64,000 nt of DNA from Ketogulonicigenium robustum (GCF_002117445.1 NZ_CP019937.1:1427501-1491500); one strand, 5' to 3'; counted from the first letter of the stretch, positions 1 to 9,772 are shown. Translations and numbers: made by a program. Notes: generated by a model from the letters alone, not told the origin.

Positions 1-272
1 AACGCCATGGCCTGACGGGGCGCACGACGGTGTATCAAAGTGTGCTGGTTTTCCGCCGGCCGGTCGCCGCGCCGCAGCAGGCGCCAGCTATCGCACCCAC
101 CGCCCCCGCAAGCGCGGTACCTGCGCCCACGATCGCCGCGCCCAAAGTGGCGGATGCGCCAGCGGCCCAGCCCCGCGTTACCCCTTCGTTGGGGGGTGCG
201 GCACTGGGCGGCGCAACCGCAGATGAGCCGCCGCTTAAATCGGCTATTATTCCGCCTCTGAAAGCGGACTAG
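1..272 (+). CDS. C-terminal part of an unidentified protein (cut by window edge)
   Basis: The reading frame is open from the first bases and stops with TAG at 270-272, so about 90 C-terminal residues are visible. The first 20 or so look like the end of a folded domain finishing in a hydrophobic strand (QSVLVFRRP). The rest is a low-complexity tail rich in Ala and Pro, which is probably disordered. A GTG at 30 could start a short ORF, but the frame continues upstream and nothing favours that start. I do not recognise the family. A SAM-dependent methyltransferase ending in its last beta strand is one possibility, but this is a guess. Confidence 0.5.
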   Translation, partial: RHGLTGRTTVYQSVLVFRRPVAAPQQAPAIAPTAPASAVPAPTIAAPKVADAPAAQPRVTPSLGGAALGGATADEPPLKSAIIPPLKAD

Positions 273-284
273 CCCGCACAGCAC

Positions 285-539
285 TTAATCGAGGTTGAGC
301 GAAAGCGCGTGGATTTTGCCCATAATATCTGCGCCCAGCGCAGTGTGAATCGCGCGGTGTCGTTCGATTCGGGTCATCGGCGCCAGGCTTTCGGCGCGCA
401 TGTCCACGATCCAATGCGACTCGCCGCCCTCGGTATAACCCGCATGGCCACGGTGACGTTCGCTATCGTCGGTCACGTTCAGGTGCTGGGGTTCAAAGGC
501 AGCGGTCAGGCGCGCGCGGATTTGTTCGGCCATCGTCAT
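285..539 (-). CDS. BolA family protein
   Basis: Small BolA/IbaG-type protein of about 84 residues. It carries the family's class II KH-like fold signature: an N-terminal helix with IRARLTAAF, a central SHWIVDM strand, and the helix RIERHRAIHTALG ending in IHALSLNL. BolA proteins pair with monothiol glutaredoxins and act in iron-sulfur cluster handling or as regulators. The frame opens with TTG at 548, but ATG at 539 is the better start. ATG at 533 is also possible. It faces away from the J-protein gene on the other strand, an arrangement I recall from other Rhodobacterales. The family call is secure; whether it is BolA1 or IbaG-like is not. Confidence 0.85.
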   Translation of the reverse strand: MTMAEQIRARLTAAFEPQHLNVTDDSERHRGHAGYTEGGESHWIVDMRAESLAPMTRIERHRAIHTALGADIMGKIHALSLNLD

Positions 540-631
540 ATTTTTCAACCATCCTCTTCAATTCTCTGACGCTTCATCTAAACTCTCGCCCTCGAGTCGG
601 GAAGGCAGGCAGTGTCGGAAAGGCAGTCACG

Positions 632-1267
632 ATGAAAAGCGACCCCTTCGGTTTTGATATATCCGTATCAACCGCAAAAAAGAAAAACCCGCGCGCAAGA
701 CGCGGAATGTCGGGTGCGGTCGAAACATCGAACCGCAACTGCGACAAGCCGGGCTGCGAGGCACACGGCCAATTCCGTGCGCCCAAATCGCCCGATACGC
801 TGGATGATTTCTGGTGGTTCTGCAAAGACCACGTGCGCGAATACAATCTGAAGTGGAACTTTTTCGAGGGCGTGCCCGAGACCGAGTTGCAAGACCAGAT
901 CGACAGGGAAAAGGCCTGGGGCCCGACCAAGCCCTTTGGCAAGCGCACGGACGAGCAACGCGCTTGGGCGCGCCTTGGCGTTGATGACGCGCATGAAGTG
1001 CTGGGCGAGAATGCTACCCGCAACCACGGCCGCGCGGGCCCCGAAGGCGCCCGCCGCCGCCTGCCCCCCACCGAACGGCGCGCCGTCGAGATTCTGGAAG
1101 TCGCCGAAACCGCGACCAAGGTCGAGATCCGCAAGGCCTACAAGGCGCTGATCAAGATGCTGCACCCCGACATGAACGGCGGCGACCGCAGCCAGGAAGA
1201 ACAACTGCAGCAAGTCGTTTGGGCGTGGGAACAGGTCAAGGAAAGCCGCAGTTTCCGCGACGAATAG
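632..1267 (+). CDS. J-domain (DnaJ-like) protein with N-terminal Cys/His motif
   Basis: A 211-residue co-chaperone-like protein with its J domain at the C-terminus (about residues 150-211) and the essential HPD tripeptide at 178-180, which stimulates Hsp70 ATPase. The N-terminal half has no G/F region or DnaJ zinc domain. Instead it carries Cys38, Cys42, His45, Cys64 and His67, the last two in [12 protein letters not shown], and these could bind a metal. A GGAAAGG sequence sits about 10 bases before the ATG. cobS follows 95 bases downstream on the same strand. Partner and substrate are unknown; it is not the general DnaJ of the dnaKJ operon. Confidence 0.85.
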   Translation: MKSDPFGFDISVSTAKKKNPRARRGMSGAVETSNRNCDKPGCEAHGQFRAPKSPDTLDDFWWFCKDHVREYNLKWNFFEGVPETELQDQIDREKAWGPTKPFGKRTDEQRAWARLGVDDAHEVLGENATRNHGRAGPEGARRRLPPTERRAVEILEVAETATKVEIRKAYKALIKMLHPDMNGGDRSQEEQLQQVVWAWEQVKESRSFRDE

Positions 1268-1361
1268 CGCTGGCTGCCCAAAGCTGCGGCAAGCGCGCCT
1301 GACTGGCTTGCACATCACACGCGGATCATCCACTAGTCAGGAAAAGCATTTGGGGAAGATC

Positions 1362-2336
1362 ATGGCGACAGACAACGTCAAACCGACCGAGGATGTCTCG
1401 GTCCGCGAGGTTTTCGGTATCGACACCGACATGCACGTAAAGGGTTTTGCCGAGGCAAGCGACCGCGTGCCCGCGATCGACCCGACGTACAAGTTCGATC
1501 CCGACACGACCTTGGCAATTCTGGCCGGGTTCGCCTACAACCGCCGCGTGATGATCCAAGGGTATCACGGCACAGGTAAATCGACCCACATTGAGCAGGT
1601 CGCTGCGCGTCTGAACTGGCCGACCGTTCGCGTGAACCTTGATAGCCACATCAGCCGTATCGACCTGATCGGTAAGGACGCGATCAAGCTGAAAGACGGC
1701 GTGCAAGTGACCGAGTTTCAGGAAGGCATTCTGCCTTGGGCCCTGCGCAACCCCGTCGCCATTGTGTTTGACGAATACGACGCAGGCCGTCCTGATGTAA
1801 TGTTCGTCATCCAACGCATATTGGAAACCGATGGCAAGCTGACCCTGCTGGACCAGAATCAGATCATCGACCCCCACCCCTTCTTCCGCATTTTTGCGAC
1901 GGCCAACACTGTGGGTCTGGGCGATACGACGGGCCTTTACCACGGCACGCAGCAGATCAACCAAGCCCAGATGGACCGTTGGTCGCTGGTGGCCACGCTG
2001 AACTACCTGAGCCACGACGCAGAAACTGCGATTGTGCTGGCCAAGAACGCCCACTACAACACGACCGAAGGCCGCAAGACTGTCAGCCAGATGGTCGCCC
2101 TCGCCGACCTGACGCGCAAGGCCTTCATCAACGGCGAGTTGTCGACCGTGATGAGCCCGCGGACCGTGCTGGCATGGGCCCAGAACGCCGAGATCTTCCG
2201 CAATGTCGGCTATGCGTTCCGCCTGACCTTCCTGAACAAATGCGACGAGCTGGAACGTCAGACCGTGGCCGAGTTCTACCAGCGCTGCTTCGCCGAAGAA
2301 CTGCCCGAAAGCGCCGTTTCCACTGCGATCAAATAA
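1362..2336 (+). CDS. cobS: Cobaltochelatase subunit CobS
   Basis: AAA+ ATPase subunit (324 residues) of the aerobic, ATP-dependent cobaltochelatase CobNST, which inserts cobalt into hydrogenobyrinic acid a,c-diamide during adenosylcobalamin synthesis. Walker A is GYHGTGKST at residues 67-75 and Walker B is VAIVFDE at about 132-138. The start was placed at ATG 1362 because GGGGA lies just upstream and the protein then begins like other CobS proteins ([12 protein letters not shown]). An in-frame ATG at 1308 would add 18 unlikely residues. A strong terminator follows, so cobT further downstream must have its own promoter. cobN is not in the window. Confidence 0.95.
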   Translation: MATDNVKPTEDVSVREVFGIDTDMHVKGFAEASDRVPAIDPTYKFDPDTTLAILAGFAYNRRVMIQGYHGTGKSTHIEQVAARLNWPTVRVNLDSHISRIDLIGKDAIKLKDGVQVTEFQEGILPWALRNPVAIVFDEYDAGRPDVMFVIQRILETDGKLTLLDQNQIIDPHPFFRIFATANTVGLGDTTGLYHGTQQINQAQMDRWSLVATLNYLSHDAETAIVLAKNAHYNTTEGRKTVSQMVALADLTRKAFINGELSTVMSPRTVLAWAQNAEIFRNVGYAFRLTFLNKCDELERQTVAEFYQRCFAEELPESAVSTAIK

Positions 2337-2354
2337 GCGGCCCGGCCACGCAAC

Positions 2355-2386
2355 AAAAAAACCCCGCCAAACGGCGGGGTTTTCTG
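2355..2386. terminator. Bidirectional intrinsic terminator between cobS and the FMN reductase gene
   Basis: Perfect 7-bp stem CCCCGCC (2362-2368) and GGCGGGG (2373-2379) with an AAAC loop, flanked by an A-run on the left and a T-run on the right. Each strand therefore reads hairpin plus U-tract. It lies between two convergent genes and should stop both. Confidence 0.9.
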
Positions 2387-2404
2387 TTTCAGGCAGCGCC
2401 CTGA

Positions 2405-2989
2405 TTAGCCGCGAGCGGCCTTCAGTGCGTTCGCCCACCAGACCAGATCGTCGAAGGTGGCTTTGACAGCGCCGTCCAGCGCGGGGGCCACATCCGACAT
2501 CGGTGCGTTCACGCCGCCCAAGGGGTGGACCTTGAAGAACTCGCCGCCGCCCAGGTGGATGGCGTTGCGGACGGGGGCCATTTGCAGCTCGACCGCGATA
2601 CCGCGCAGGTGCTCGACCGCACGGCCAGCGCCCAGACCGCCGTAACCGAAGGCCGACATCGGCTTGCGGGCCCATTCGACCGACGATTGATCAAGCGCGT
2701 TCTTCAGCGCGCCGGTGATCGAGTGGTTGTATTCGGCGGTGACGAACAGGTAGCCGTCGAATTCGCCGATTTTCTTTTGCCATGCGATAGCAGCGGGATC
2801 TTGCGAGGGAACCCAAGCGTTCGAAGCAACTTCGTTGAACAGCGGCAGATCGAAGTCTTTCAGATCAACCAGCTCGGCGTCGAAGTCGTCGCGGGCTTGG
2901 GCTTGTTCCAGAATCCATTGGGCGGGCTTGTCGGCAAAGCGCGAATCGCGGGTCGAGCCGATGATGATTGCAATCTTGGGCTTGGACAT
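2405..2989 (-). CDS. NADPH-dependent FMN reductase family protein
   Basis: Flavodoxin-fold NAD(P)H:FMN/quinone reductase of about 194 residues. The N-terminal strand is followed by the phosphate-binding GSTR motif at about residues 11-14. TAEYNHSITGALKNALD, typical of the ChrR/YieF/azoreductase-like group, lies mid-protein. ATG at 2989 (MSKPKIAIIIGSTR) was preferred over ATG at 3001 because GGAAA sits at normal spacing before it. It is divergent from the HxlR regulator at 3068, whose family often controls such reductases in response to electrophiles or quinones. Cytosolic; physiological substrate unknown. Confidence 0.85.
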   Translation of the reverse strand: MSKPKIAIIIGSTRDSRFADKPAQWILEQAQARDDFDAELVDLKDFDLPLFNEVASNAWVPSQDPAAIAWQKKIGEFDGYLFVTAEYNHSITGALKNALDQSSVEWARKPMSAFGYGGLGAGRAVEHLRGIAVELQMAPVRNAIHLGGGEFFKVHPLGGVNAPMSDVAPALDGAVKATFDDLVWWANALKAARG

Positions 2990-3008
2990 GTTGGTTTCCA
3001 TTGGTTTG

Positions 3009-3031
3009 TGAGTTACGATTGGTTACCATAA
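3009..3031. promoter_or_regulatory. Possible HxlR operator in the divergent promoter region
   Basis: The 66-base gap between the reductase and regulator genes holds two GTTAC repeats, at 3012-3016 and 3022-3026, spaced exactly one helical turn apart. They lie just upstream of the reductase start and are suited to autoregulation by the adjacent winged-helix regulator. This is inference from position and repeat spacing only. Confidence 0.3.
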
Positions 3032-3067
3032 AGCGCAGCGGCAAAGCTGGCGCAAGAAGGCACGATT

Positions 3068-3439
3068 ATGCAACCAGATTACCATGACGAAACCTCTAGC
3101 TGCTTGCGCGCCAGCGAACTGCTGGGACGAATCGCCAATAAATGGACGCTTCTGATCGTACGCGAGCTGGGAACAGGGCCGAAACGCTTTAATCTGCTGC
3201 GACGCGACATTGGCGATATCTCGCAAAAAATGCTGTCCAGCACCCTTAAATCATTAGAGCGTGACGGGATTGTGATCCGCGATGTGACCCCGACGATGCC
3301 GCCGCAGGTCGAATACAGTCTGACCGCCTTGGGCCGCGACATGAAGGCCCCCGTCGAAGCGCTGGCAAGCTGGGCGATTCAAAATGCGGATACGATTGAT
3401 GCAGCCCGCAAGCGATTCGACATGCACAACCACGGCTAA
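3068..3439 (+). CDS. HxlR family transcriptional regulator
   Basis: Winged helix-turn-helix regulator of 123 residues. The HxlR core is clear: a Cys near residue 12 (SSCLRASELLGRIANKWTLLIVREL, split here as SSCLRASELLG and IANKWTLLIVREL), then RFNLLRRDIGDISQKMLS as the recognition region, and YSLTALGRDM forming the wing. The N-terminal cysteine is at the position where several HxlR members sense thiol-reactive compounds. It is transcribed divergently from the FMN reductase gene, its likely target. cobT starts 48 bases downstream, so some read-through is possible. Confidence 0.88.
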   Translation: MQPDYHDETSSCLRASELLGRIANKWTLLIVRELGTGPKRFNLLRRDIGDISQKMLSSTLKSLERDGIVIRDVTPTMPPQVEYSLTALGRDMKAPVEALASWAIQNADTIDAARKRFDMHNHG

Positions 3440-3487
3440 GGGCGACTGGCCCTTGCCCGTACGCGCGCGTGGTGGTTTATCTTAGGC

Positions 3488-5353
3488 ATGACAAACACGC
3501 CCGACAACCCCGCAGATCCGTTCAAGAAAGCCTTGGCCGAGGCGACCCGCGTGCTGGCCGATGACCCAGATCTGTCGGTCAGCTATACGCTGGACCCGCC
3601 GGGCCTGTCGGGCGATGCCATGCGCCTGCCGCAAGTCAGCCGCCGCCTCACCCGCGAGGAAGTGTTGCTGGCGCGGGGCACCGCTGACGGTTTGGCGTTG
3701 CGCCACCGCTATCACGACCCGCAAATTGCCGCGCGCTACGCCCCGCAAGGCCCCATCGCGCGCGAGCTGTATGAGGCGATGGAAGCAGCCCGTGTCGAGG
3801 CGTTGGGCGCGCGTTTCATGCCCGGCACCGCCGACAACATCGACGCCCGCATTGCCCATGACGCGCAGCGCAAAGGGTACGAGCAAATCCGTAACCAGAA
3901 AGACGCGCCGCTAGCGACTGCTGCGGGTTATCTGGTGCGGCAGCTTGCCACCGGGCGCGACCTGCCCGCCGGCGCCGACAACGTGTTGAGCCTGTGGCGC
4001 GATTATATCGAGTCCCAATCCGGCGCACGTCTGGATCAAGTCGTCGAGCTGCTGGATAACCAGCAAGCCTTTGCCCGCTTTGCCCGCGCCGTCATTGGCG
4101 ATCTAGGCTATGGCGACCAGTTGGGCGATGACCCCGATGTCGAGGATCCCGAATCCGAAGAAGACGCCTCCGAGCAGGAGGAGGAAGAAGCCCCCGAGTC
4201 GCCCGGCGGAGACGAGGAAGAAGACGAGCAGGACAGCGCCCCCGAGCGGAGCCAAGACGAGCAGCAAGATCAGGCCGAGGCACAGGTTTCAAGCGACGAG
4301 GATGACGATTCCGAGGATGTCGAGGAACAGCAGTCCCCTGACGCCGACGCCCCGCCCGAGCCGCCGACGCCCGCGCCCTATTCAGACGCCGACCCAACCT
4401 ACAAGGTCTTCACGACCGAATTCGACGAGACAATCGCCGCCGAAGATCTGGCCGATACGACTGAACTCGAGCGTCTGCGCGCTTATCTCGATCAACAGCT
4501 TGACCCGCTGAAGGGCGCTGTGGGCCGCCTTGCGAACAAGCTGCAACGCCGCCTGATGGCCCAGCAAAACCGCAGCTGGCAGTTCGACCGCGAGGAAGGC
4601 ATCCTTGATGCCGCGCGGCTGGCGCGTGTGGTTGCGAACCCCACCCTGCCCCTATCCTTCAAAGTCGAAAAAGACACCGAATTCCGCGATACCTGCGTGA
4701 CGCTGGTGCTGGACAACTCGGGCTCGATGCGCGGCCGCCCCATTTCGATCGCGGCGATTTGCGCCGACATTCTGGCGCGCACGCTGGAGCGGTCGGGGGT
4801 GAAGGTCGAGATTTTGGGCTTCACCACGCGCGCGTGGAAGGGTGGCCAATCGCGCGAGGCGTGGCTGGCTGCTGGCCGCCCCGCCCAGCCGGGGCGTTTG
4901 AACGACCTGCGCCACATCATCTACAAGGCCGCCGACGCCCCGTGGCGGCGCGCCAAGGCCAACCTCGGCCTGATGATGAAGGAAGGCCTGCTGAAGGAAA
5001 ACATCGACGGCGAAGCGCTGGAATGGGCGCATCGCCGCCTTGGGGCCCGCCCCGAAGCCCGCAAGATCATGATGATCATTTCGGACGGCGCGCCGGTGGA
5101 TGATTCCACCCTATCGGCCAACCCGTCGACCTTCTTGGAAAAGCACTTGCGCGACGTGATCGCCATGATCGAAAAGCGAAAACAGGTCGAGCTGATAGCT
5201 ATCGGAATCGGGCACGACGTGACGCGCTATTATCAACACGCCGTCACCATTACAGACATCGACCAACTGGCCGGCGCAATGACAGAACAACTGGCCGCGC
5301 TATTTGAATCGGACCCGCGCAAACGCGCGCGGGCCATGGCCAACCGCAAGTAA
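3488..5353 (+). CDS. cobT: Cobaltochelatase subunit CobT
   Basis: Large partner (621 residues) of CobS in the CobNST cobaltochelatase. Three parts are visible: an N-terminal helical region; a long, strongly acidic, probably disordered linker at about residues 215-300 (runs of Asp/Glu); and a C-terminal von Willebrand A domain. Its MIDAS motif DNSGS is at 409-413, with a second Asp motif ISDGAPVDD near 533. The VWA domain coordinates Mg and couples CobS ATP hydrolysis to the CobN chelatase subunit. Length and layout match the family. The unusual feature is the neighbourhood: two unrelated genes separate it from cobS. Confidence 0.95.
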   Translation: MTNTPDNPADPFKKALAEATRVLADDPDLSVSYTLDPPGLSGDAMRLPQVSRRLTREEVLLARGTADGLALRHRYHDPQIAARYAPQGPIARELYEAMEAARVEALGARFMPGTADNIDARIAHDAQRKGYEQIRNQKDAPLATAAGYLVRQLATGRDLPAGADNVLSLWRDYIESQSGARLDQVVELLDNQQAFARFARAVIGDLGYGDQLGDDPDVEDPESEEDASEQEEEEAPESPGGDEEEDEQDSAPERSQDEQQDQAEAQVSSDEDDDSEDVEEQQSPDADAPPEPPTPAPYSDADPTYKVFTTEFDETIAAEDLADTTELERLRAYLDQQLDPLKGAVGRLANKLQRRLMAQQNRSWQFDREEGILDAARLARVVANPTLPLSFKVEKDTEFRDTCVTLVLDNSGSMRGRPISIAAICADILARTLERSGVKVEILGFTTRAWKGGQSREAWLAAGRPAQPGRLNDLRHIIYKAADAPWRRAKANLGLMMKEGLLKENIDGEALEWAHRRLGARPEARKIMMIISDGAPVDDSTLSANPSTFLEKHLRDVIAMIEKRKQVELIAIGIGHDVTRYYQHAVTITDIDQLAGAMTEQLAALFESDPRKRARAMANRK

Positions 5354-5362
5354 GGACCTGCC

Positions 5363-7165
5363 ATGTACCAGAATTACACCGTCGCCTCGCGTCCCGAACA
5401 AGGCCCGCCGCGGCTGGCGGCCCTGCGGGCGCAGATGGCAGCAGCAGGGGTCAACGCGTGGTTGGTGCCGCGCGGCGATGCGTGGCGGGGCGAATACGTC
5501 GCGCCCTGTGACGAACGCCTTGGCTGGCTGACCGGCTTCACCGGTTCCGCCGGTTTCAGCGTGGTCACCATGGACGAGGCAGGCGTCTTCATCGACGGGC
5601 GCTATCGCTTGCAGGTGCGCAAGCAGGTCGCTATGCCCGAATTCACCCCCGTCCCCTGGCCCGAGGAACAGCTGACCGACTGGCTCGCCCCCCGCCTGAA
5701 CAGCGGCGATGTGCTGGGCTTTGATCCGTGGCTGCATTCGATCGACGAAGTGAAGGCGCTGCATAAAACCTTCGACCCCAAGGGCGTCGCGCTGAAGCCG
5801 CTGGAGAACCTTGTTGACCTGATCTGGACCGATCGCCCCGCCCCGCCCGCCGACCCGTTCACCGTGCATCCACTGGAATTTGCGGGCGTAGACCACGCCA
5901 CCAAACGCGCGCAAATCGCGACAGGCCTGCAAGCTGCGGGGGCGGATGCGGTTGTCATCACGCTGACCGATTCCATCGCGTGGCTGCTGAACATCCGCGG
6001 CACCGACGTGGCGCACAACCCGATCCCGCACGCGTTCTTGATCTTGCGGGCCGATGGCACCGGCACGCTGTTCGCCCGCCCTGGCAAAGCCGACGACGTC
6101 CGCGCGCATCTGGGCGATGACGTCGCCGTGCAGGATCAGGCCGATTTTCTGCCCGCACTGGCTGCGCTGGGCGGCAAGGTGCAGATCGACCCGGCAAATG
6201 CCGCGTCGATTATCGGCAGCACTCTTGTCGGCGGCGGAGCGACGTTGATCCCCGCCCTCGACCCCTGCCTGATGCCCAAGGCGTGCAAAAACCCGGCCGA
6301 GATCGAGGGTATGCGTCTGGCACAAGACCGCGACGCTGTCGCCATGATCAACTTCCTTGCATGGCTGGATGCCGAGGCCCCGAAGGGCGCGCTGACCGAG
6401 ATCGACATCGCCGTCCAGCTGGAAGGGTTCCGCACCGCGACCAACGCCCTGCGCGAGATCAGCTTTCCGACCATCGCGGGCGCTGGCCCGAATGGGGCGA
6501 TCATGCACTACCGCGTGAACGAGGAATCGAACCGCCGCCTGAACACGAACGAATTGATGCTGGTCGATTCCGGTGGCCAATACGCCGACGGCACCACAGA
6601 CATCACGCGCACAATGCTGGTCGGCACCGCACCCAGCGATTCCATTGAAAACTACACCCGCGTCTTGCAGGGGCTGATCGCAATCAGTCGCGCCCGCTTC
6701 CCGCGCGGTGTGGCCGGCATGCATTTGGACACGCTGGCCCGCTTCAATCTATGGACAGCTGGCCGCGACTTCGATCATGGCACCGGCCATGGCATCGGGG
6801 CCTACCTGTCGGTGCACGAAGGCCCCGTGCGCCTGTCGCGCATCTCCGACATCCCCCTGCGCGAAGGCATGGTTCTGTCGAACGAGCCCGGCTATTACCG
6901 CGAGGGCGACTACGGCATCCGTCTGGAAAATGCGATCACCGTTGTTGCGGCACCAGCGCTGGCAGGGGCAGATGCACGCGACATGTTGGCCTTTGAAACG
7001 TTAACCTACGTCCCGTTCGACCGCCGCCTGATCGACGCCAATCACCTCTCGCGCGATGAAACCGACTGGATTAACGCCTATCACGACGAGATCATCCGTC
7101 GCTACAGCCCGCGTCTTTCCGGCGATGTTAACGTTTGGCTGAAACAAGCCTGCGCGCCCCTTTAG
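5363..7165 (+). CDS. Aminopeptidase P family protein (Xaa-Pro aminopeptidase, M24B)
   Basis: A 600-residue metallopeptidase of the long, three-domain form: two creatinase-like N-terminal domains (about 1-310) and a pita-bread catalytic domain. Metal-binding motifs are all present: VDSGGQYADGTTDITRT (two Asp, near 399-419), HGTGHGIG (His, near 475), NEPGYY (Glu, near 506) and RLENAI (Glu, near 520). It removes N-terminal residues preceding proline, using two divalent metals, probably in the cytosol since no signal peptide is seen. It starts 9 bases after cobT and may be co-transcribed with it. A terminator follows. Confidence 0.92.
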   Translation: MYQNYTVASRPEQGPPRLAALRAQMAAAGVNAWLVPRGDAWRGEYVAPCDERLGWLTGFTGSAGFSVVTMDEAGVFIDGRYRLQVRKQVAMPEFTPVPWPEEQLTDWLAPRLNSGDVLGFDPWLHSIDEVKALHKTFDPKGVALKPLENLVDLIWTDRPAPPADPFTVHPLEFAGVDHATKRAQIATGLQAAGADAVVITLTDSIAWLLNIRGTDVAHNPIPHAFLILRADGTGTLFARPGKADDVRAHLGDDVAVQDQADFLPALAALGGKVQIDPANAASIIGSTLVGGGATLIPALDPCLMPKACKNPAEIEGMRLAQDRDAVAMINFLAWLDAEAPKGALTEIDIAVQLEGFRTATNALREISFPTIAGAGPNGAIMHYRVNEESNRRLNTNELMLVDSGGQYADGTTDITRTMLVGTAPSDSIENYTRVLQGLIAISRARFPRGVAGMHLDTLARFNLWTAGRDFDHGTGHGIGAYLSVHEGPVRLSRISDIPLREGMVLSNEPGYYREGDYGIRLENAITVVAAPALAGADARDMLAFETLTYVPFDRRLIDANHLSRDETDWINAYHDEIIRRYSPRLSGDVNVWLKQACAPL

Positions 7166-7188
7166 CGCACGCACGGAACACCCCTGTG

Positions 7189-7217
7189 AAGGCTTGCTGA
7201 CCACAGCAAGCTTTCCT
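7189..7217 (+). terminator. Probable intrinsic terminator after the aminopeptidase gene
   Basis: An 11-bp stem (7189-7199 with 7204-7214, one G-U pair) with loop ACCA and a short T-tract inside and after the 3' arm. It is located 24 bases past the aminopeptidase stop and before accB. Confidence 0.65.
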
Positions 7218-7292
7218 CGGTCGGCAAGATCGCCTATAAAGCCCGAAATCACGGCCATTTGGCCCCAAGACTGTAAAAAACGCGAGGAAAAT

Positions 7293-7775
7293 ATGAGCGA
7301 ACAGACCTCTCACGACAGCGATGTCAGCTTTATCCGTGCTTTGGCCGAACTACTGCGCGAGAACGAACTGACCGAGCTGGAGGTCAAGCGCGAGTATGGT
7401 GACGACAACACGTTGAACGTGCGGGTCAGCCGCCAAGTTCAAACCATCGTCCAAGCTGCGCCCGTGATGGCCGCCGCCCCTGTGGCTGCTGCCCCCATCG
7501 CCGCCACCGTTGCTGCAACCGCAGCCGACCCCGCATCGCACCCGGGCACCGTGAAATCGCCAATGGTGGGCACCGCCTATCTGCAACCCGAACCGGGTGC
7601 ACCGTCGTTCATCACAGTTGGTGCCTCTGTCAAAGAAGGCGATACGCTGCTGATCATCGAAGCGATGAAAACGATGAACCAGATCCCGGCGCCGCGTGGC
7701 GGCAAGATCACTCAGATCCTGATCCAAGATGGCGAGCCCGTCGAATACGGCGCCCCGCTAGTCGTTATCGAGTAA
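7293..7775 (+). CDS. accB: Acetyl-CoA carboxylase biotin carboxyl carrier protein (AccB/BCCP)
   Basis: BCCP of 160 residues, carrying biotin between biotin carboxylase and carboxyltransferase in the first step of fatty acid synthesis. It has an N-terminal helical region, an Ala/Pro-rich flexible linker at about 55-85, and a C-terminal biotinyl domain. The biotin-accepting Lys is in EAMKTMNQ at about residue 126. The start is ATG 7293, preceded by GCGAGGA; an upstream in-frame ATG at 7194 lies inside the terminator and is discarded. accC follows after 9 bases, giving the usual accBC operon. Confidence 0.95.
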   Translation: MSEQTSHDSDVSFIRALAELLRENELTELEVKREYGDDNTLNVRVSRQVQTIVQAAPVMAAAPVAAAPIAATVAATAADPASHPGTVKSPMVGTAYLQPEPGAPSFITVGASVKEGDTLLIIEAMKTMNQIPAPRGGKITQILIQDGEPVEYGAPLVVIE

Positions 7776-7784
7776 GGTCGCACC

Positions 7785-9134
7785 ATGTTCGATAAAATCC
7801 TGATCGCCAACCGGGGCGAAATCGCCCTGCGCGTGATCCGCGCCGCGCGCGAGATGGGGATTGCCACCGTTGCTGTCCACTCGACAGCCGATTCCGACGC
7901 CATGCACGTGCGCATGGCCGACGAGGCCATCTGCATCGGGCCGCCGCCCTCGTCGCAAAGCTACCTGTCGTTCCCCGCGATCATCGCTGCGTGCGAAATC
8001 AGCGGGGCGCAGGCGATCCACCCGGGCTACGGCTTCTTGTCGGAAAACGCGAACTTTGTGCAAATCGTTGAAGATCACGGGCTGACCTTCATCGGGCCGC
8101 GCGCGGAACACATTCGCATCATGGGCGACAAGATCACCGCCAAAGATACGATGAAAGCGCTGGGCGTGCCCTGCGTGCCGGGTTCCGATGGTGGTGTGCC
8201 CACCGTCGAGGACGCCCGCCGCGTCGCGCTGGAGATCGGATATCCCGTCATCATCAAGGCGACTGCCGGTGGCGGTGGGCGCGGTATGAAGGTCGCCCAA
8301 GACGCGACCGAGATCGACCGCGCGTTCCAGACGGCCCGTTCCGAGGCGAAAGCCGCCTTCGGCAACGACGAAGTCTATATGGAAAAGTACCTGACCACCC
8401 CGCGCCACATCGAGGTGCAGGTGTTTGGTGATGGCAAGGGCAAGGCCGTGCACTTGGGCGAGCGTGACTGTTCGCTGCAGCGCCGCCACCAAAAGGTGCT
8501 CGAGGAGGCCCCCGGCCCGATCATCACCGCCGAAGAACGCGCCCGTATCGGCAAGACCTGTGCCGACGCTGTCGCGCAGATCGGCTATGCCGGCGCAGGC
8601 ACGATCGAGTTCCTGTACGAGAATGGCGAGTTCTATTTCATCGAAATGAACACCCGCCTGCAGGTCGAACATCCGGTGACCGAGGCCATCTTCGGGGTTG
8701 ATCTGGTGCGCGAGCAAATTCGCGTAGCATCGGGGCTGCCCTTGTCGTTCGAACAGGACGACCTGAAGATCAACGGCCACGCGATTGAGGTCCGGATCAA
8801 CGCCGAGAAGGTTCCCGCCTTCACACCCTGCCCTGGCAAAATCACCCAATACCATGCGCCCGGCGGCCTTGGTGTTCGGATGGATTCGGCAATCTATGAC
8901 GGCTACTCGATCCCGCCCTACTACGACAGCCTGATCGCCAAGCTGATCGTGCATGGCCGCGACCGGACCGAGGCGCTGGCGCGCCTGCATCGCGCGCTGG
9001 GCGAGCTGATTATCGACGGCGTGGACACGACGATCCCGCTGTTTGACGCGCTGCTTGCTGACCCGCAGATTCAATCGGGCGACTACAACATCCACTGGCT
9101 GGAAAGCTGGTTGGAAAGCTACAACGCCCAATAA
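7785..9134 (+). CDS. accC: Biotin carboxylase subunit of acetyl-CoA carboxylase (AccC)
   Basis: ATP-grasp enzyme of 449 residues, the usual length, that carboxylates the biotin of AccB using ATP and bicarbonate. Recognisable elements are the N-terminal [17 protein letters not shown], the glycine-rich ATP lid GGGGRGMK, the metal and active-site region [16 protein letters not shown], and the catalytic region [19 protein letters not shown]. It lies between accB and aat. The accA/accD carboxyltransferase genes are not in the window. Confidence 0.97.
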   Translation: MFDKILIANRGEIALRVIRAAREMGIATVAVHSTADSDAMHVRMADEAICIGPPPSSQSYLSFPAIIAACEISGAQAIHPGYGFLSENANFVQIVEDHGLTFIGPRAEHIRIMGDKITAKDTMKALGVPCVPGSDGGVPTVEDARRVALEIGYPVIIKATAGGGGRGMKVAQDATEIDRAFQTARSEAKAAFGNDEVYMEKYLTTPRHIEVQVFGDGKGKAVHLGERDCSLQRRHQKVLEEAPGPIITAEERARIGKTCADAVAQIGYAGAGTIEFLYENGEFYFIEMNTRLQVEHPVTEAIFGVDLVREQIRVASGLPLSFEQDDLKINGHAIEVRINAEKVPAFTPCPGKITQYHAPGGLGVRMDSAIYDGYSIPPYYDSLIAKLIVHGRDRTEALARLHRALGELIIDGVDTTIPLFDALLADPQIQSGDYNIHWLESWLESYNAQ

Positions 9135-9139
9135 GAACG

Positions 9140-9772
9140 ATGGCCGCCTTAACGCCTGATGACGTTTTGGCGGCCTATCGCTTCGGCATTTTTCCGATGG
9201 CCGAAAGCCGCGACGACCCGCACCTGTTTTGGGTCGACCCCGAGATGAGGGGCTTGCTGCCCATCGACGGCCTGCATATTTCACGTAGCCTTGCGCGGCG
9301 GATCAGGCGACAAGATTTCCGCATCACCTACGATACTGCGTTTCACCCTGTCATGGCAGGTTGTGCTGATCGGCCCGAGACATGGATCAACCCTCCGATC
9401 TTTACGCTCTACAGCGCCCTTTACGACATGGGGCATGCCCATTCGGTCGAGGTCTGGTCTGGTGACGATCTGGTTGGCGGCAGTTACGGCCTGAAAATCG
9501 GTGGCGCGTTTTTTGGCGAGAGTATGTTTTCCCGTCAAACAGATGCCTCCAAGGTCGCCCTCGCCTACCTGACGACATCGCTACGCAGCGCGGGCTACAG
9601 CTTGTTTGACACCCAATTCCTCACCCCTCACCTCGCCAGCCTTGGCGGGCACGAGGTGCCCCGCAAAAGCTATCGCGAGATGCTGAGCAAGGCAGTTGCA
9701 AGGAAAACCGAGGCGAAGCTGCGCGTTCCGCAGGTTCACGAGGTGCTGCAGCTCAGCGGCCAGACATCGTAA
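9140..9772 (+). CDS. aat: Leucyl/phenylalanyl-tRNA--protein transferase
   Basis: Transferase of 210 residues that adds Leu or Phe from aminoacyl-tRNA to N-terminal Lys/Arg of proteins, creating an N-degron read by ClpS for ClpAP. Family motifs are visible: AYRFGIFPMAES, FWVDPEMRGLLP, WINPPIFTLY, GGSYGLKIGGAFFGESMFS and the DTQFLTPHLASLGG region. It begins 5 bases after accC, so it is probably the third gene of that operon. Its 3' end overlaps the DUF2155 gene on the other strand by 37 bases. The genes clpX and clpP lie nearby, but their link to the N-end rule is indirect. Confidence 0.95.
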   Translation: MAALTPDDVLAAYRFGIFPMAESRDDPHLFWVDPEMRGLLPIDGLHISRSLARRIRRQDFRITYDTAFHPVMAGCADRPETWINPPIFTLYSALYDMGHAHSVEVWSGDDLVGGSYGLKIGGAFFGESMFSRQTDASKVALAYLTTSLRSAGYSLFDTQFLTPHLASLGGHEVPRKSYREMLSKAVARKTEAKLRVPQVHEVLQLSGQTS

